Positions 39,182 through 48,079 of a DNA stretch of 64,000 nt are shown here, one piece after another. Every line of letters starts with the position of its first letter. Position 1 is the stretch's first letter. Source of the stretch: CBDBJK01 sp965206395 (GTDB lineage: Bacteria; Chloroflexota; Dehalococcoidia; Lucifugimonadales; CATOSD01). The translations under genes and the position numbers were made by a program. The stretch is from the NCBI GenBank assembly GCA_965206395.1, contig CBDBJK010000004.1:23867-87866 (forward strand). Direction: 5' to 3'. The notes beneath the pieces are model-generated. The model did not search any database. It saw nothing but the letters and a program-made list of their open reading frames with translations, and had not been told where the DNA came from.

Positions 39182-39237
39182 TCTGGTATTCTCCAATTAA
39201 AGACATGTAATTGTGAGTAACAAGACGCGAAGCTGTA

Positions 39238-40044
39238 TCAATGGCCCTCAAAATGGGGCTGGCTTTTCTCCAGGAAGGCTCTCAAGGCTTCCTGATGGTC
39301 TCTGCTGGTAAGAGTCAATATCTCTAGCTGAGCCGCTTCTCCCAGGTGTTCCTCCAGCGACTGTGTTTGCCCGCGATGCACCATTCCTTTTATCAATCGA
39401 TTGGGGATTGGTGGTCGGTCCGCGATGCGCCGAGCCAGCGTCATAGTCTCTTCCTCAAGTTGAGACACCGGGACAAGGCGGTTTAGCACCCCCAGGCGGT
39501 GGGCTTCGTCGGCCTGCAGCCAGTCGCCAGTGTAAAGAAGCTCCAGGGCTTTGTTAGCGCCCATAGAGCGAGGATAGAGCCATGCGCCGCCTGTGTTTGG
39601 TACGAGGCCCATCTGTACGAAGGCGTTCATGAAGCGGGTGTTCTCGCAACCCATGCGAATATCGCAGGCCAGAACCCAGTCGAATCCGTCTCCGATTGCT
39701 AGGCCGTTTACCATGGCGATGGTAGGCTTTTCCATCTGATGCAGTTGTAGTGTAATGCGCTGCGGGCCGTTTCTGATGAACTCCCATGTTTGGTAGGGAG
39801 TCTGATCTCCAAGCAGGCGATCCGTTCCGTGACTCTCTTCTTTGATATCCGCCGATGCGCAAAATGCCCGGCCAGCGCCGGTGAGAACGACGACTCTTAC
39901 GTCAGAATCGTCGGCCACGTCCTGTAGCGCCACGTTTAGCTCCTCGAACATCTGCCGATTGATGGCATTAAGCCTTTCAGGGCGGTTCAGTGTCACCTTG
40001 GCGATGTGGTCTAGTTTCTCTAAAACTATAGTTTGAAATTCCAA
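39238..40044 (-). CDS. enoyl-CoA hydratase/isomerase (crotonase family)
   Basis: 268 residues. Signatures: VTLNRPERLNAIN, the oxyanion loop AGRAFCASADIKE, and MVNGLAIGDGFDWVLACDIRM. The second loop reads MGLVPNTGGAWLYPR; the two glutamates of standard enoyl-CoA hydratase are not both evident, so a different crotonase reaction (isomerase, dehalogenase or hydrolase) is possible. TTG start with AGGAG eight bases upstream. First gene of the minus-strand operon that runs to the RidA fusion. Confidence 0.87.
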   Translation of the reverse strand: MEFQTIVLEKLDHIAKVTLNRPERLNAINRQMFEELNVALQDVADDSDVRVVVLTGAGRAFCASADIKEESHGTDRLLGDQTPYQTWEFIRNGPQRITLQLHQMEKPTIAMVNGLAIGDGFDWVLACDIRMGCENTRFMNAFVQMGLVPNTGGAWLYPRSMGANKALELLYTGDWLQADEAHRLGVLNRLVPVSQLEEETMTLARRIADRPPIPNRLIKGMVHRGQTQSLEEHLGEAAQLEILTLTSRDHQEALRAFLEKSQPHFEGH

Positions 40045-40094
40045 GCCATCTGCTCCTGTGGGAAGCGTTCTTGCCGTTCACCGTGCTGTCGTTG

Positions 40095-40123
40095 ATTCTG
40101 CATTGTTAGGGTGAGGCTGTCAA
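40095..40123 (-). promoter_or_regulatory. promoter TTGACA-N17-CAGAAT of the minus-strand catabolic operon
   Basis: On the minus strand, TTGACA (40123-40118) and CAGAAT (40100-40095) with a 17-base spacer, about 50 bases before the TTG of the enoyl-CoA hydratase gene. It faces away from the promoter at 40281. Confidence 0.5.
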
Positions 40124-40280
40124 GTGCGCTGAAGTCCTTCCAACTCCCGGAACACCTGTGGACAGCCTCAAGACGCCTTCTTTCGGACCGTGCTCGCTGG
40201 ATAAGTGGGGCTATGATTCCAGTGGATGGCGGACAGGGCCGTCCGACAGTTCGCTGGTTCAATGAAAGCCTGTAATAGCA

Positions 40281-40309
40281 TTGACAAGAGGATGGTCAGC
40301 AAATACACT
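40281..40309 (+). promoter_or_regulatory. promoter TTGACA-N17-TACACT of the plus-strand catabolic operon
   Basis: Consensus TTGACA at 40281-40286 and TACACT at 40304-40309 with a 17-base spacer, 30 bases before the amidohydrolase ATG. With the divergent promoter at 40123 it leaves about 160 bases for a shared operator. Confidence 0.75.
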
Positions 40310-40339
40310 CGCTCCATTCTCCCAGAAGGACGGTTTGAT

Positions 40340-41206
40340 ATGGCTACGCAAACAGAAACAAAGATAAAGGCTATCGACACGGTTGTTAACCTTCCAGACC
40401 CCGAACGAGTTCGACACCATGAGTGGATATTAGAAGAACGTCCCGGTTTTGGCGGCAGGGAGTCGAATATGACTCCTGAGAGATATCTCGAAAAGATGGA
40501 CGCGGCTGGAATTGAGAAGTCGTTTCTCATCGCCGCAAAGGCTGGCTCCAAACATGAAGGGTACATGGACGCAGTCCCTTATGAAGAGGTGGCTGAGATA
40601 GTAAACAAGCACCCAGACCGGTTCTATGGACTGGCTGGAATCGACCCTTGGGAAGGCATGGAGGGTGTAAAGGCCCTGGAACACGCTGTAAAAGAAATGG
40701 GGTTCATTGGCGCTCACCTGTACCCCCACTGGTTTCGCATGGAGCCAGACCACAGAAAGTATTATCCCTTCTACGCCAAGTGTGTAGAGCTGGACATACC
40801 GATTCAAATGCAGGTAGGACACTGCCTCATCTACATCAAGGATCGCCCTCCACTGGCTAGCGTTGGCCGACCCATCTTGCTTGATACCATAGCCTGCGAT
40901 TTGCCCGAATTAAAGCTCATCGGTATCCATACAGGCTGGCCCTGGGTTGAGGAGATGATCTCCGTTGCCTGGAAGCATCCCAACGTGTACATCGGCTCTG
41001 ACGCCTTTGCCCCCAAATACTGGAAGCCAGAGTTCGTGCAGTTCATAAATAGCTGGGGCCAGAACAAAGTTCTCTTCGGCACCGACTATGGTGTAATCGA
41101 TAACGAACGCGCCATGGCAGAGATCGAGGAGCTTGGGCTGAAGCGGGAGTCCAAGCGCAAGTTTCTTCGAGATAACGCCGTGCGGGTCTACAACCTCGAT
41201 ATTTAG
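40340..41206 (+). CDS. amidohydrolase family 2 protein lacking the N-terminal HxH
   Basis: 288 residues from the ATG at 40340 (AAGGACGG upstream), of the ACMSD-like amidohydrolase_2 barrel. Seen: MTPERYLEKMDAAGIEKSFLI, FYGLAGIDPWEGMEGVKALE, GFIGAHLYPHWF, LKLIGIHTGWPWVEEM and LFGTDYGVI. The usual N-terminal metal motif (D-x-H-x-H) reads IDTVVNLPD, so two metal ligands are missing. The later His and Asp remain. It may use no metal or a different mode, or be a binding protein. It begins a plus-strand operon with two CoA-transferases, an isochorismatase-type hydrolase and an FAD oxidoreductase. Confidence 0.83.
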   Translation: MATQTETKIKAIDTVVNLPDPERVRHHEWILEERPGFGGRESNMTPERYLEKMDAAGIEKSFLIAAKAGSKHEGYMDAVPYEEVAEIVNKHPDRFYGLAGIDPWEGMEGVKALEHAVKEMGFIGAHLYPHWFRMEPDHRKYYPFYAKCVELDIPIQMQVGHCLIYIKDRPPLASVGRPILLDTIACDLPELKLIGIHTGWPWVEEMISVAWKHPNVYIGSDAFAPKYWKPEFVQFINSWGQNKVLFGTDYGVIDNERAMAEIEELGLKRESKRKFLRDNAVRVYNLDI

Positions 41207-41256
41207 GCCGATTTACCGCTATTAGAGGGGATGTGCACTGGCGAGGAGCAAAGCTA

Positions 41257-42471
41257 TTGAGTCCCTACGCGCTTGATGATCTCAATGTGATTGAGATAGG
41301 AGATTTTATCTCTGCGCCCTTCTGTGCGAAACTCCTTGCCGACCTTGGCGCTGAGGTCATCAAGGTAGAAAAGCCCGGCACGGGGGACGCGTCGCGTCGC
41401 TACGGGCCTTTTGTTGATGATAGTCCAGACCCTGAGCGCAGCGGCCTTTTCATATATCTCAATACGAATAAACTTGGAGTGACGCTAGACATCGCTACTC
41501 CCGGCGGCGCAAAGATATTTCGGGAGATGTTACTTCTTGCTGACATCGTAATCGAGAATACGCCCGTAGGCTTTCTTGACGGGCACGGCCTGGGATACGA
41601 AGCGCTGAACGCTATCAAGCCAGACCTCATTATGGTCTCGATCACGCCATTCGGCCAAACGGGGCCTTACAGTTCGTATAAGTCGAGCGACCTGGTAACA
41701 TCCCATATAGGCGGACTGGCCTATACTACCCCCGATGTCAAAAGCAGGGACTACCCGCCTGTCAAGTCGAGCACTCATCAAGCTGATCTCACTGCCGGGC
41801 TAACGGGCGCGGTGGCGACGCTATCAGCCATCATGATGCGTACGCTGACCGGGAGGGGACAGCACATAGATATTTCCGAGCATGAGACGATGGTCTCCGA
41901 GTTGAGGTATGGAATCGACCTGTTCACCTCTTCAGGTGAGGTGCCAGACCGATTTGGCCCCGCCGCGAGGAACTTCGGACCTCATGGGAATTTTCGCTGC
42001 AAAGATGGATATATTAACCTGACCTGCCTGAACGACCAGCAGTGGGGCTATTTCAAAGACGCCCTAGGCAGGCCGGAATGGGCGGATAGTGAGGTATTCG
42101 ACACAGGCCCGCAACGTGGTGAATACCGCGATGCCCTGGAACCTCTGGTGGAGGAATGGACAATAGAGCGAACCAAGGATGAGATATATCGTCACATGCA
42201 GTCGTATCACTTCCCGGCCTTTCCGGTCAACACCATCGAAGAGTTCGTCGCCTCAGACCACTTTAACGCTCGTGAGCTTTTCACAGAAATTTCTCATCCC
42301 AGGGCGGGACAAATTCGACTTCCCCGTCCGCCTTATATCTTCTCGTCAACCTCTCCAGGGGTCAGATTACCAGCGCCAATGGCGGGACAGCACAATGACG
42401 AAGTATTCTGTGGCCGACTCGGTTTATCATTGGCAGACTTTGTGCGGCTGCGCCAGACAGGTGTTATATAG
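41257..42471 (+). CDS. CaiB/BaiF family CoA-transferase 5
   Basis: About 404 residues: LNVIEIGDFISAPFCAKLLA, GAEVIKVEKPGTGDASR, the segment LNTNKLGVTLDI, ENTPVGFLDGHGLGYE and TPFGQTGPYSSYKSSD. The catalytic aspartate is expected in HQADLTAGLTG, followed by TGRGQHIDISEHE. The C-terminus has MAGQHNDEVF. TTG at 41257 has GAGGAG eight bases upstream; an in-frame GTG lies at 41233. Starts about 50 bases after the amidohydrolase. Confidence 0.87.
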   Translation: MSPYALDDLNVIEIGDFISAPFCAKLLADLGAEVIKVEKPGTGDASRRYGPFVDDSPDPERSGLFIYLNTNKLGVTLDIATPGGAKIFREMLLLADIVIENTPVGFLDGHGLGYEALNAIKPDLIMVSITPFGQTGPYSSYKSSDLVTSHIGGLAYTTPDVKSRDYPPVKSSTHQADLTAGLTGAVATLSAIMMRTLTGRGQHIDISEHETMVSELRYGIDLFTSSGEVPDRFGPAARNFGPHGNFRCKDGYINLTCLNDQQWGYFKDALGRPEWADSEVFDTGPQRGEYRDALEPLVEEWTIERTKDEIYRHMQSYHFPAFPVNTIEEFVASDHFNARELFTEISHPRAGQIRLPRPPYIFSSTSPGVRLPAPMAGQHNDEVFCGRLGLSLADFVRLRQTGVI

Positions 42472-42540
42472 CCCAGGTAGTCGCCGCCTTACTAGAGCTG
42501 ACGCAGAGGTTAGTGGCGCAAGGAGATTGCCATAACTGCA

Positions 42541-43707
42541 ATGAAACAAAACCCGCTTGAAGGCATCCGAGTAATAGACTTCAGCCAGGTGGTAGCCGGG
42601 CCATACACTGCCATGCTTCTGGGGTGGCTTGGTGCCGAGGTAATCAAGGTCGAAAGCGCCCGCCGACTACGTCGGACTCCCTTTCCTGATACTTTGAACC
42701 TCTCAAAGATGAGTTGCACGTTAAACCTCACTTCTTCTGAAGGAGCGCAGATTGCTAAAGACCTTGTCCAGTGCGGCGACGTCGTGGTCGAGAACTTCAG
42801 CCCGCGTACGATGAAGCGTTTCGGCCTGGACTATTCTGCATTAAAGAAGGTGAAGCCCGATATTATAATGGTTTCGATGTCGGCCTTTGGTCAGACAGGG
42901 CCTGACCACGATTACGTGGGGTTAGCCCCAGGGTTTATCGCCGCCACAGGTGGGATGCACCTGACCGGTTTCCCTGAAGAACTGCCCATGCTGCCCGGCA
43001 CGGTAAGTGTAAACGACCTGCATTCCGGTATGTATTCCGCACTTGCTATTATGACTGCTCTTCACCACCGTTCGAAAACAGGTGAGGGCCAGTACATCGA
43101 CCTCGCGCAGGCCGAAGTCGCAGCCACTTTCGTCGCGGAAGCGGTTTTGGAATACACCATGACCGGACGTTCCCCCATGCGTCGAGGAAACCGAGACATC
43201 TCAATGGCCCCTCATGGAAGCTATCGCTGCAAAGGGGACGACAATTGGGTTAGTATCGCGGTATCAGACGACCAGGAGTGGCAAGCGTTCTGCGAGGTCA
43301 CGGGCCATCCAGAGTGGACGCTTGATGAAAAGTTCGCGGATGCCCTCAGTCGATGGGAAAATCAGGACGAGCTAGACCATCTAGTCGAGTCATGGACTAT
43401 CAATTTCTCTCACTACGAGGTGATGGAACTTCTCCAGGGAGTCGGTATTGCGGCAGGCCCATCCCTCAGTGTGGAAGAACTAACCAACGACCGCCATCTA
43501 AAGGAGCGAGGCGTTTTCATAAACTCGACACAGCCAGGCTCCGCACCGAGGGTTATGCCAGGGCTGCCCTGGCATTCTAACGATGCCGCTCCTGTCTACA
43601 GTCCTGCGCCTTTGCCAGGCGAGAACAACGACCAGATTTTCGGAGAGCTATTAGGGCTTCCCAGAGAGCGAGTCCAGAGTCTGGAAGAAGCCAAGGTTAT
43701 ATATTAA
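42541..43707 (+). CDS. CaiB/BaiF family CoA-transferase 6
   Basis: 388 residues: GIRVIDFSQVVAGPYTAMLL, LGAEVIKVESARR, the segment LSKMSCTLNLTS, DVVVENFSPRTMKRFGLDY and SAFGQTGPDHDY. The catalytic aspartate is expected in SVNDLHSGMYSA, followed by TGEGQYIDLAQAE. The C-terminus has PLPGENNDQIFGELL. It is closest in pattern to CoA-transferase 3 on the other strand (shared RGNRD, SRWENQ), suggesting duplication of the 3/4 and 6/5 pairs. ATG at 42541; AAGGAG lies further up than usual. Confidence 0.88.
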   Translation: MKQNPLEGIRVIDFSQVVAGPYTAMLLGWLGAEVIKVESARRLRRTPFPDTLNLSKMSCTLNLTSSEGAQIAKDLVQCGDVVVENFSPRTMKRFGLDYSALKKVKPDIIMVSMSAFGQTGPDHDYVGLAPGFIAATGGMHLTGFPEELPMLPGTVSVNDLHSGMYSALAIMTALHHRSKTGEGQYIDLAQAEVAATFVAEAVLEYTMTGRSPMRRGNRDISMAPHGSYRCKGDDNWVSIAVSDDQEWQAFCEVTGHPEWTLDEKFADALSRWENQDELDHLVESWTINFSHYEVMELLQGVGIAAGPSLSVEELTNDRHLKERGVFINSTQPGSAPRVMPGLPWHSNDAAPVYSPAPLPGENNDQIFGELLGLPRERVQSLEEAKVIY

Positions 43708-43744
43708 GCGACTTTAAGTACCCGGGGTTAGTAGAGGAGATATT

Positions 43745-44425
43745 ATGGCTACAGAGAATTCGTTCCAATCCTTGAATCCTTCCACGAGTTCACTCATCAT
43801 GGTAGACATGCAGAATGATTTTGCTCACCCGGAGGGCTACTACACGCGGGTCGGGCTGCCAGTCCCTGATTTCGACCCCACGGCAGCGCGCGATGCCATT
43901 CCATCTATGCAGAAGCTTCTAATCGCCGCCAGACAGTCGGGCATGTTCGTTGTTCACACCCGAATCGAGAGGGAGTCCTTTCTCGCGGCCCCATCGCGGC
44001 CCCGAAGGATTGTCCCGGACAGCTTCTCGTCCAGGTCGGACCAGCAGCGCCCGTTAGTTTCAGACACCTGGGGAGCGCAAACCATCGATGAGCTGAGTCC
44101 TGCGGAAGGGGAGTACGTTCTGCAAAAGTATAACTACTCGGCCTTTTACGGAACGCCTCTGGAGAAAGTGTTACGGCGTCAGGGAATCGACACGGTGGTG
44201 ATAGCGGGAACCGTCACCTACGCTTGTGTCCTGCATACCGCCTTTGACGCCTACGTGCGAGACTTCGACGTGGTCGTAGCAAGCGATGGGGTTGCCTCGT
44301 GGGTGCCGGAGTTGCAGAAGCCAGCCCAGCGAATCGTCGAACTTTTGCTTGGCTCTGTACAGCCGGTGGATGAGATAGTAGCCAGCCTCGACAGAGACAC
44401 AGCCACCTCTGCTCTATCGAGATAG
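43745..44425 (+). CDS. isochorismatase-like cysteine hydrolase
   Basis: 226 residues. The catalytic triad is visible: Asp21 in IMVDMQNDF, Lys in LQKYNYSAFYGT, and Cys in GTVTYACVLHTAFDA. Family members hydrolyse N-carbamoyl, amide or vinyl-ether bonds (for example biuret, N-carbamoylsarcosine, isochorismate). ATG has GAGGAGA upstream. In this operon it may cleave an amide or carbamoyl intermediate before CoA activation; the substrate is unknown. Confidence 0.88.
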   Translation: MATENSFQSLNPSTSSLIMVDMQNDFAHPEGYYTRVGLPVPDFDPTAARDAIPSMQKLLIAARQSGMFVVHTRIERESFLAAPSRPRRIVPDSFSSRSDQQRPLVSDTWGAQTIDELSPAEGEYVLQKYNYSAFYGTPLEKVLRRQGIDTVVIAGTVTYACVLHTAFDAYVRDFDVVVASDGVASWVPELQKPAQRIVELLLGSVQPVDEIVASLDRDTATSALSR

Positions 44426-44565
44426 GCATCTTTTTCTTTGAACTCGCTCCGACCTCGACTTTTCCTCTAAAAGAGTTGTCGGGGCGAGTTTAACAATCAG
44501 GAAGTAATTGTCGCCGCAAGCCTTTGATGGCATGGGAGTGCAGGCGAGAAAGAGAAGGCGCAAAG

Positions 44566-46122
44566 ATGGCCCAGAACCAGTATGACGCAATAATAATCGG
44601 CGCCGGTCACAACGGCCTTGTAACGGCTGGCTATCTGTCAAAGGATGGCATGTCGGTTCTGGTGCTGGAGCGACTGGATAAGGTGGGTGGCGCGTGTACC
44701 ACCGATGAGATATTTCCGGGATTTCACGGGCCGATGTGTGCCTACATCTGCTACATGTTTCAGGGCAAGGTGATTGACGATCTGCAACTGAGAGACCACG
44801 GTCTGGAGATTATCAATCTCGCCGATGGAGGCCAGAATTCCAGAAGCATCCACCCTTTTCCCGACGGGACGTATATCGGCGGCCCCGGTATCAAGAGCAA
44901 TTATGATATGGCTGAACAACTCCGCCAGTTCTCCGAAAACGACGCACGAGCCTATTTCGATTGGCTCTCTTTCTGGGAGCAAGCGTCAGGCATCCTGCAC
45001 TCTTACTTTTTGACGGAACCGCCTACCTTAGCAGAACTTGTAGATAGCGTTCGCGGAACCCGACGCGAAGAAGTCATGGAGAAGATGCTCACATGGAGCC
45101 TCCTGGACCTCGTGGACGAATACTTTGAAGACGACCGGGTCAAGGCTAACTTTCTGGGCATTCCTGAGTCAGACCCAAGTGCTCCGGGAAGTATCATGAG
45201 CAATGCTTACTTTCGTACCAGTCAGTTCAGCCGAGACCAAGACCGAGGGATTCCGAAAGGAAGCATGGGCGCTATAACTGAATCCCTGGCGGAGTCTGCA
45301 AAGAGCTTCGGCGCGGAGATAAGAACAGGAGTGCCCGTGAAGGAAGTCATCGTAGAAAACGGCGAGGCCAAGGGCGTCCGACTGAATAGCGGTGAGGAGA
45401 TTTACAGCTTCATTGTGGTTTCGAACGCAGACCCCAAGCGGACCTTCTCGACCCTTGTGAAGCCGGAGGACGCAGGCGAGGCGCTGGTCAGAAAAGCCAA
45501 GAATTGGAAGACACAGGCTGGCTGCGTGAAGTTCCTGGCGGCCATGAAGGAGCCGCCCGATTTGTCGCGGTACCTTGGCGACATCTACGGACGGGACGCT
45601 ATCGTGTCGGTCAAGATATGTCCTTCGGTTGACTACTTCCAGCAGAGTTGGGACGACTGCAAGAATGGCAGACCTTCAGGCAGCCCAATCATGGACATCC
45701 AGATGCCTTCAATCGCCGACCCTTCACTCGCGCCGAGGGGAGGAGTCGTCATGTCTAACTGGGCGCTTTACTTCCCGCCTCAAATCAAGGATGGAAGCTG
45801 GGACGACGCCGGAAATGAAGTTGGCGAACGGATCATAGAAATCCTGACCGACTACGTTCCTAACTTTCGAGACAGCTTGATCGACTGGACTGTGCAGACG
45901 CCGGTAGGCATAGAAACCCGAGTCGGGATTAGCGACGGCAACATTCGGCACGGCGACATGATACCGCAGCAAATGCTTTCTAACCGCTTCCCTTACAGAA
46001 CGTCCATACGCAACTTCTACTTATGCGGCTCGGGGACTCACCCGGGTGGAGAAGTGACAGGCGCTCCCGGACACAACTCTGCCCACGCAATCTTGAAGGA
46101 TTTGGCACGAGTCGCAACGTAG
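44566..46122 (+). CDS. FAD-dependent oxidoreductase (phytoene-desaturase/PYROXD2-like)
   Basis: About 518 residues with the N-terminal dinucleotide fold AIIIGAGHNGLVTAGYLSKDG and VLVLERLDKVGGACTTDE, a central GIPKGSMGAITESLAESAKS and a C-terminal YLCGSGTHPGGEVTGAPGHN that closes the FAD site. This pattern fits the PYROXD2/CrtI-like group rather than true carotenoid desaturases, for which no other genes are present. ATG at 44566 follows GAAGG; an in-frame upstream start at 44524 has no better site. Last gene of the plus-strand operon. Confidence 0.87.
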   Translation: MAQNQYDAIIIGAGHNGLVTAGYLSKDGMSVLVLERLDKVGGACTTDEIFPGFHGPMCAYICYMFQGKVIDDLQLRDHGLEIINLADGGQNSRSIHPFPDGTYIGGPGIKSNYDMAEQLRQFSENDARAYFDWLSFWEQASGILHSYFLTEPPTLAELVDSVRGTRREEVMEKMLTWSLLDLVDEYFEDDRVKANFLGIPESDPSAPGSIMSNAYFRTSQFSRDQDRGIPKGSMGAITESLAESAKSFGAEIRTGVPVKEVIVENGEAKGVRLNSGEEIYSFIVVSNADPKRTFSTLVKPEDAGEALVRKAKNWKTQAGCVKFLAAMKEPPDLSRYLGDIYGRDAIVSVKICPSVDYFQQSWDDCKNGRPSGSPIMDIQMPSIADPSLAPRGGVVMSNWALYFPPQIKDGSWDDAGNEVGERIIEILTDYVPNFRDSLIDWTVQTPVGIETRVGISDGNIRHGDMIPQQMLSNRFPYRTSIRNFYLCGSGTHPGGEVTGAPGHNSAHAILKDLARVAT

Positions 46123-46180
46123 CGACCCTTATGGCTAGGCGAGGTGTTGAAAAATGCATGAGGCGACTATTAGCGTTCAG

Positions 46181-47091
46181 TTACGACAGTCCAAGAAGGG
46201 ATTCAGCATTCCCATGCAGAACTAACTGCTTCTCGTCGTCGCTGAGCGGCAACGCCATCAGCCTTTGAATATCGGACACAGGGTCGCCTGAGGCCCAGTC
46301 GCTGCCGTACAGAATGCGGTGGACTCCCAACTCGCGGAACATGCCTGTGATATCCTCGTCAGATAGGCCCCCCTCGCGCGAACGGAGCAGGCCACAGCAG
46401 TCAAATAGCAACTGCGGAAATGCGCTGGCTAACTGGACTGCCTCTTTGTAGAAGGGTCTACCTCCCAGATGGGCCAATATCAGTTTGAGCTTTGGGAATG
46501 CTCTGAGCACATCTGCCGCCATGCTAGGATGGGAGTGGCTTCCGTCAGTGCCTTCAAAGGGGCCTGCGTGGGTGAGATGATCATATCCTTCTCCTGAGCC
46601 GCTCTGAAGGCGGGCCACAGGCGCGGATCGTTGAGTGAAATGCGCTGTACTTCGGGATGCAGCTTGATTCCTCTCGCTCCCAGGGCAGCCTTCTCCTCCA
46701 CTTCTCGCGACATGGTCTCGGCATCCATCACCGCGTCAACGCCGATGAAGGCGATAAATCCCTCATGCTCCCTCGCGACATCACAAGTCCAGACGTTCCT
46801 CTGCTGCACTCGACCTACCATCTGCAAGCGAATAGGTTCCTCATGCAACTGTCGATCGGCGGGGGTCATCTCTTTGGGCAGGCGCGCCCTTGCTGCATCA
46901 ACCATATCTGCAACGGGAGTGAAGTTCATCATCGCGACGTGAGAGAGGCCTGCTTCATCCATATAGGGTAGAAGCTCGTCAATAGTGCCCGCATGACCAG
47001 AAGCGCCCAGATTACCGCCCTTGGCCTGCATACCGATTCGTCGGTCGGGATAGGTGTGGATGTGAATATCAATCACAGGGAATTCTGGCAT
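46181..47091 (-). CDS. amidohydrolase family 2 protein, frameshifted
   Basis: The first part (47091 to about 46590) has the metal motif VIDIHIHTYPDRR and GARGIKLHPEVQ. The frame then shifts near 46575, and the second part reads THAGPFEGTDGSHSHPSMAAD, KLILAHLGGRPFY and ILYGSDWASGDP to the stop at 46181. All metal ligands of the amidohydrolase_2 barrel are present when the two frames are joined, giving about 300 residues. Unlike the amidohydrolase at 40340 this one keeps HxH. It is convergent with the FAD oxidoreductase gene and stands alone. Confidence 0.83.
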
Positions 47092-47122
47092 CTTGATACC
47101 CTCCTTTGATCATCAAGTAACT

Positions 47123-47160
47123 GCAGCAGGGTGGGTTGATTATTCAGCCCACCCTGCTGC
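47123..47160. repeat. 17-bp perfect-length hairpin
   Basis: GCAGCAGGGTGGGTTGA pairs with TCAGCCCACCCTGCTGC around the loop TTAT, with one G-T pair. It lies between the amidohydrolase start (47091) and the dehalogenase stop (47192), both on the minus strand, so it could end the dehalogenase transcript. No T-run follows on that strand. Confidence 0.6.
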
Positions 47161-47191
47161 TACATCAGCTCGCGTGTGGGACGTCGTTCTG

Positions 47192-48079
47192 CTAAATGGT
47201 CTCGTACCACCTGGCTAGCTCTGTGCCAATGAGGTCAGGGTGGTCTTCCTGGATGAAGTGGATGGCGTGTCCAACGTCCACCAACGTCAGATTTTTCAGG
47301 CTCTGCTTTGCCATTTCGACTACTGGGGCGGTGACTATTGCGCCTGGCGACGCATGGAAGAGAATCTTGGGTAATTCCGACGCCTGGAGCTTCTGGTAAT
47401 AAGCGGTAACGATTTCCACCACGTCAGGGGGTTCGCCACCGATGGGAATCTCGTTAGGCCAGCGCCATAGAGGTTTGCGAGTGCTGACCTTTGTGTAAGG
47501 CTCCCTGTAGTAGTTCATCTCCTCATCTGAAAGCTTACGCACTATTGCTCCGGGAAGAACCTGCTCGACAAACATGTTGTTGTTTACGATCATGTCCCAA
47601 CCAACTTCTGGAGTACGAAACGCCTTGAACAACTCTTGAAACCCTTTTGGCATTGCGTCCATGCTTGGAATGGGCATGATTATTGCCTCCATGAAAGCAA
47701 TCCCCTTTACGTTGCCTTCGTGACGCATGGCATAGTGGAAGCCGAGAGCCGAACCCCAGTCGTGGATCACGAACGTAATGTTGTGCAATCCCAGTGCGTC
47801 GATAAATCCCTCGACGTACTTGACGTGGTGGACGAACCGGTATTCCAGGTCGGGTTTATCAGATTTCCCCATGCCGATGAGGTCGAGTGCTATGCACCTG
47901 CCTTGCGGAGTCAGGTGCGGTATGATGTTGCGCCATAAATAGGACGAAGTTGGATTGCCGTGGAGAAAAAGGATCGGGTCGCCTGTACCTTCATCCACAT
48001 AGTGGATTCGCGATCCCAGGACTTCCACAAAACGCGATTCGAATGGAAATGCCGCTGAGATTTCGCTACTTTGTGCCAT
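47192..48079 (-). CDS. dhaA: haloalkane dehalogenase
   Basis: About 295 residues of the alpha/beta-hydrolase fold, subfamily II. Halide-stabilising Asn in LFLHGNPTSSYLWRN, nucleophile Asp followed by the second halide-binding Trp in FVIHDWGSALGFHYA, catalytic Glu in AFMEAIIMP and catalytic His in DVGHAIHFIQEDHP. These match DhaA/LinB, which hydrolyse haloalkanes to alcohols through an alkyl-enzyme ester. ATG GCA at 48079 has AAGGAG nine bases upstream. No regulator or alcohol dehydrogenase is adjacent. Substrate range cannot be read from sequence. Confidence 0.93.
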   Translation of the reverse strand: MAQSSEISAAFPFESRFVEVLGSRIHYVDEGTGDPILFLHGNPTSSYLWRNIIPHLTPQGRCIALDLIGMGKSDKPDLEYRFVHHVKYVEGFIDALGLHNITFVIHDWGSALGFHYAMRHEGNVKGIAFMEAIIMPIPSMDAMPKGFQELFKAFRTPEVGWDMIVNNNMFVEQVLPGAIVRKLSDEEMNYYREPYTKVSTRKPLWRWPNEIPIGGEPPDVVEIVTAYYQKLQASELPKILFHASPGAIVTAPVVEMAKQSLKNLTLVDVGHAIHFIQEDHPDLIGTELARWYETI

